Shown here one piece after another: positions 5,732 to 7,525 of a stretch of DNA of 7,525 nucleotides. Both the position numbers and the translations under genes were made by a program. The notes under the pieces were generated by a model. That model ran no database searches. It was not told the DNA's origin and saw only the letters and a program-made list of their open reading frames with translations. This DNA is from an uncultured Eubacteriales bacterium (GTDB taxonomy: Bacteria > Bacillota_A > Clostridia > Peptostreptococcales > Anaerovoracaceae), in the NCBI GenBank assembly GCA_902790885.1, contig CADATR010000084.1, positions 1-7,525 of the forward strand, written 5' to 3'. Position 1 is the stretch's first letter. The number at the start of each line of letters is the position of its first letter.

Positions 5732-7525
5732 ATGGTAGAGAAAATGAAAATGGTACACATCGTCACATCTGCCTCTGCTAAAGACGAGATGCTCAAGGGC
5801 CTCAGAGAAATAGGAGTAATGCATCTCGCGGAAAAACAAAGTGCGGATCGTGAGGTATCCGACAGATTCCAGACTCTGTCGAAGACGGAAATGGCCCTTA
5901 AGGACTATGCCGAGCCGAAGCAGAAACCGGCTGACGGAATACTCACAGACGATGAATTCAACAAAATGTATGACGGGGTGCTTGAGGCGATGGACCGCAA
6001 GTCAGCCCTGGGGCAGGAAATAAGCGCTGCCAATACTGAGATAGACAGGATCGCGGCATGGGGCGATTTTTCGCCGCAGGACGTTAAGGATCTTAAGGAA
6101 GCCGGTTACGATTTCCATTTCTATCGCATGGGCAGCAAGGAATTCCAGGCGCTTCAGGCTGAAGAAGATGTACGTTTCATCCGTCTTGCTCCTGTCGATA
6201 AGCAGGATGCGGTGGCTGTCTTCGGAACGCTTCCGCCATCCATCCAGGCAACCGAGTTTATACCTGGTGAAAGCAGCATGAGCGAGCTCAAACAGAAGAT
6301 CGAAGATGCCAGAAAGGGCATAGACGAATGCGACGGCACACTCAAGGCCGCGTCGGTCTATGACGCAAGCTTCAAGGATCAGCTGCTCAAGCTTCAGAAT
6401 GAGATGAACTACTCATCGGCGAGTGCTACTGCTCAGGGGGATGATGACTTCGTGTGGATATCCGGATATGTCCCTGAAGTCGAGCTCGATAAGGTCAAAG
6501 CCATGGCGGCAGAGAAAAACTGCGCATGGGCGGCAGATGATGTAGCCGAAGACGATGACATGATACCTACGAAGCTCCGCTTCAACAAGGTGTCGAAGCT
6601 CATCGAGCCGGTATTCAACATACTCGGCGTTCTCCCGGGCTACAGGGAGCAGGATGTATCGCTCTGGTTCTTCCTGTTCTTCACACTGTTCTTCGCGATG
6701 ATCATCGGTGACGGAGGCTACGGTGTGCTCATACTGCTCGGAACGATCGCACTCAGGATAAAGCAGAAGAAGGGAAGCACGGTAACATTCCTGCTCTTCG
6801 TACTGTCGATAGCCACCGTGATATGGGGCGCTGTTACAGGCACGTGGTTCGGAATGGAAAGCGCCATGAAGGTGCCGCTGCTGAAAGGTCTCGTAATACC
6901 GAGTCTGGCCACGTATCCGGAGTACTTCGGACTTACCGCGAACGTGACCCAGAACGCGATAATGAAATTCTCGTTCTCGATAGGCGCGATACAGATGGTG
7001 CTCGGATCCATCCTTTCAATAAAGGAGAAGCTTCCTAAGAAAGACCTCTCGTGGGTCGCCAGCCTGGGCTGGGCCATCGCTGTAGTAGCGATGTACCTGC
7101 TGGCTCTCAACCTGGTAATCCATGAAGATATCAGTCTCGTACCGGTGTTCGCCCTTATCGGCGTAGCGTTCGTATTGGTACTGCTGTTTGGAGGCATGTC
7201 GCCTGACCTCACATTCGGACAGGGACTCAAGGCAGGCCTCGCAAACGCATTTACGGACTTCCTGGATACGATAAGCTGCTTCGGAAATGTAATGAGTTAC
7301 ATAAGACTGTTTGCAGTCGGAATGGCCGGTGTTGCGATCTCACAGAGCTTCAACGGGATCGCGGCGGGAATGCACGGCCCTCTGATAATCCTCGGTGTAC
7401 TGGTCGTACTTATAGGCCATGCACTCAACATAATAATGTGTTTCCTGTCGGTAGTCGTTCACGGCGTGCGTCTGAACGTACTCGAGTTCTCGGGTCAGGT
7501 CGGCCTCGAGTGGACAGGACTGCCA
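5732..7525 (+). CDS. ntpI: V-type ATPase membrane subunit I (a-type stator), 3'-truncated by window edge
   Basis: The ATG at 5732 lies 2 nt after the subunit D stop, with GGAGG (5720-5724) 7 nt upstream inside the end of D. The frame is open for 598 codons to the last base of the window. Residues 1-300 are a soluble arm with coiled-coil stretches (about 85-115 and 185-235) that binds the peripheral stalk. The membrane domain follows, with hydrophobic segments near 309-326, 329-342, 351-374, 413-430, 441-463, 470-488, 517-540 and 549-580. Landmarks are FFLFFTLFFAMIIGDGGYG (GDGGYG at 326-331) and GNVMSYIRLFAVGMAG, where Arg525 corresponds to the essential arginine facing the rotor ring. The HGVRLNVLEFSG segment lies near the end of the family, so probably only some 15-40 residues are missing. 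It forms the ion half-channels against the K ring. H+ or Na+ use cannot be told from it. The gene is also called atpI. Confidence 0.95.
   Translation, partial: MVEKMKMVHIVTSASAKDEMLKGLREIGVMHLAEKQSADREVSDRFQTLSKTEMALKDYAEPKQKPADGILTDDEFNKMYDGVLEAMDRKSALGQEISAANTEIDRIAAWGDFSPQDVKDLKEAGYDFHFYRMGSKEFQALQAEEDVRFIRLAPVDKQDAVAVFGTLPPSIQATEFIPGESSMSELKQKIEDARKGIDECDGTLKAASVYDASFKDQLLKLQNEMNYSSASATAQGDDDFVWISGYVPEVELDKVKAMAAEKNCAWAADDVAEDDDMIPTKLRFNKVSKLIEPVFNILGVLPGYREQDVSLWFFLFFTLFFAMIIGDGGYGVLILLGTIALRIKQKKGSTVTFLLFVLSIATVIWGAVTGTWFGMESAMKVPLLKGLVIPSLATYPEYFGLTANVTQNAIMKFSFSIGAIQMVLGSILSIKEKLPKKDLSWVASLGWAIAVVAMYLLALNLVIHEDISLVPVFALIGVAFVLVLLFGGMSPDLTFGQGLKAGLANAFTDFLDTISCFGNVMSYIRLFAVGMAGVAISQSFNGIAAGMHGPLIILGVLVVLIGHALNIIMCFLSVVVHGVRLNVLEFSGQVGLEWTGLP

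Noticed and set aside
6718..7230. 170-codon minus-strand frame opposite subunit I
   Set aside because: It is antisense to the conserved membrane domain of subunit I, and its Ser/Thr/Ile-rich translation is typical of a shadow frame.

Overview
The window holds the tail of an rRNA-modification gene and most of a V-type (A/V-type) ATPase operon. All genes are on the + strand. Bases 1-465 are the nearly complete 3' part of rlmH, the 23S rRNA pseudouridine-1915 methyltransferase. A 53-residue single-pass membrane protein follows at 481-642, and a short intrinsic terminator (693-717) closes that unit.

A near-consensus sigma-70 type promoter (TTGAAG, 17-bp spacer, TATAAT; 772-800) then starts a new transcription unit with a leader of about 95 nt. 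The leader carries a bulged hairpin and several small dyads. The genes in order are subunit E (902-1465), a DUF2764-like protein (1481-2002), catalytic subunit A (2067-3797), subunit B (3811-5106), rotor-stalk subunit D (5121-5729) and membrane subunit I (5732 to the window end, still open). A proteolipid subunit K gene would be expected just past the right edge. Gaps within the operon are 2-15 nt, except for 64 nt in front of subunit A. That gap can fold into hairpins, one of which would cover the ribosome binding site of A.

The order E, DUF2764, A, B, D, I is the compact V-ATPase layout known from spirochaetes, Chlamydiae and Bacteroidetes. It differs from the longer I-K-E-C-F-A-B-D operon of enterococci, clostridia and archaea. 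No recognisable C, F or G/H subunit gene is present between E and I. The A protein also has motif variants that I associate with the compact type (GERAGE in place of [28 protein letters not shown]). Together the products would form an A3B3 head on a D central shaft, with E as peripheral stalk, I as the membrane stator, and the DUF2764 protein possibly standing in for C as the socket between rotor and membrane ring.

The organism is a bacterium with roughly balanced GC, strong AGGAG-type ribosome binding sites and canonical promoters. An anaerobic member of the Bacillota (Clostridia) is my best guess from the style of RlmH and of the signals. A spirochaete or another phylum carrying this ATPase type cannot be excluded. 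Whether the enzyme pumps or makes ATP, and whether it uses H+ or Na+, cannot be read here because the K subunit is outside the window. I see no mobile element, CRISPR array, tRNA or rRNA.
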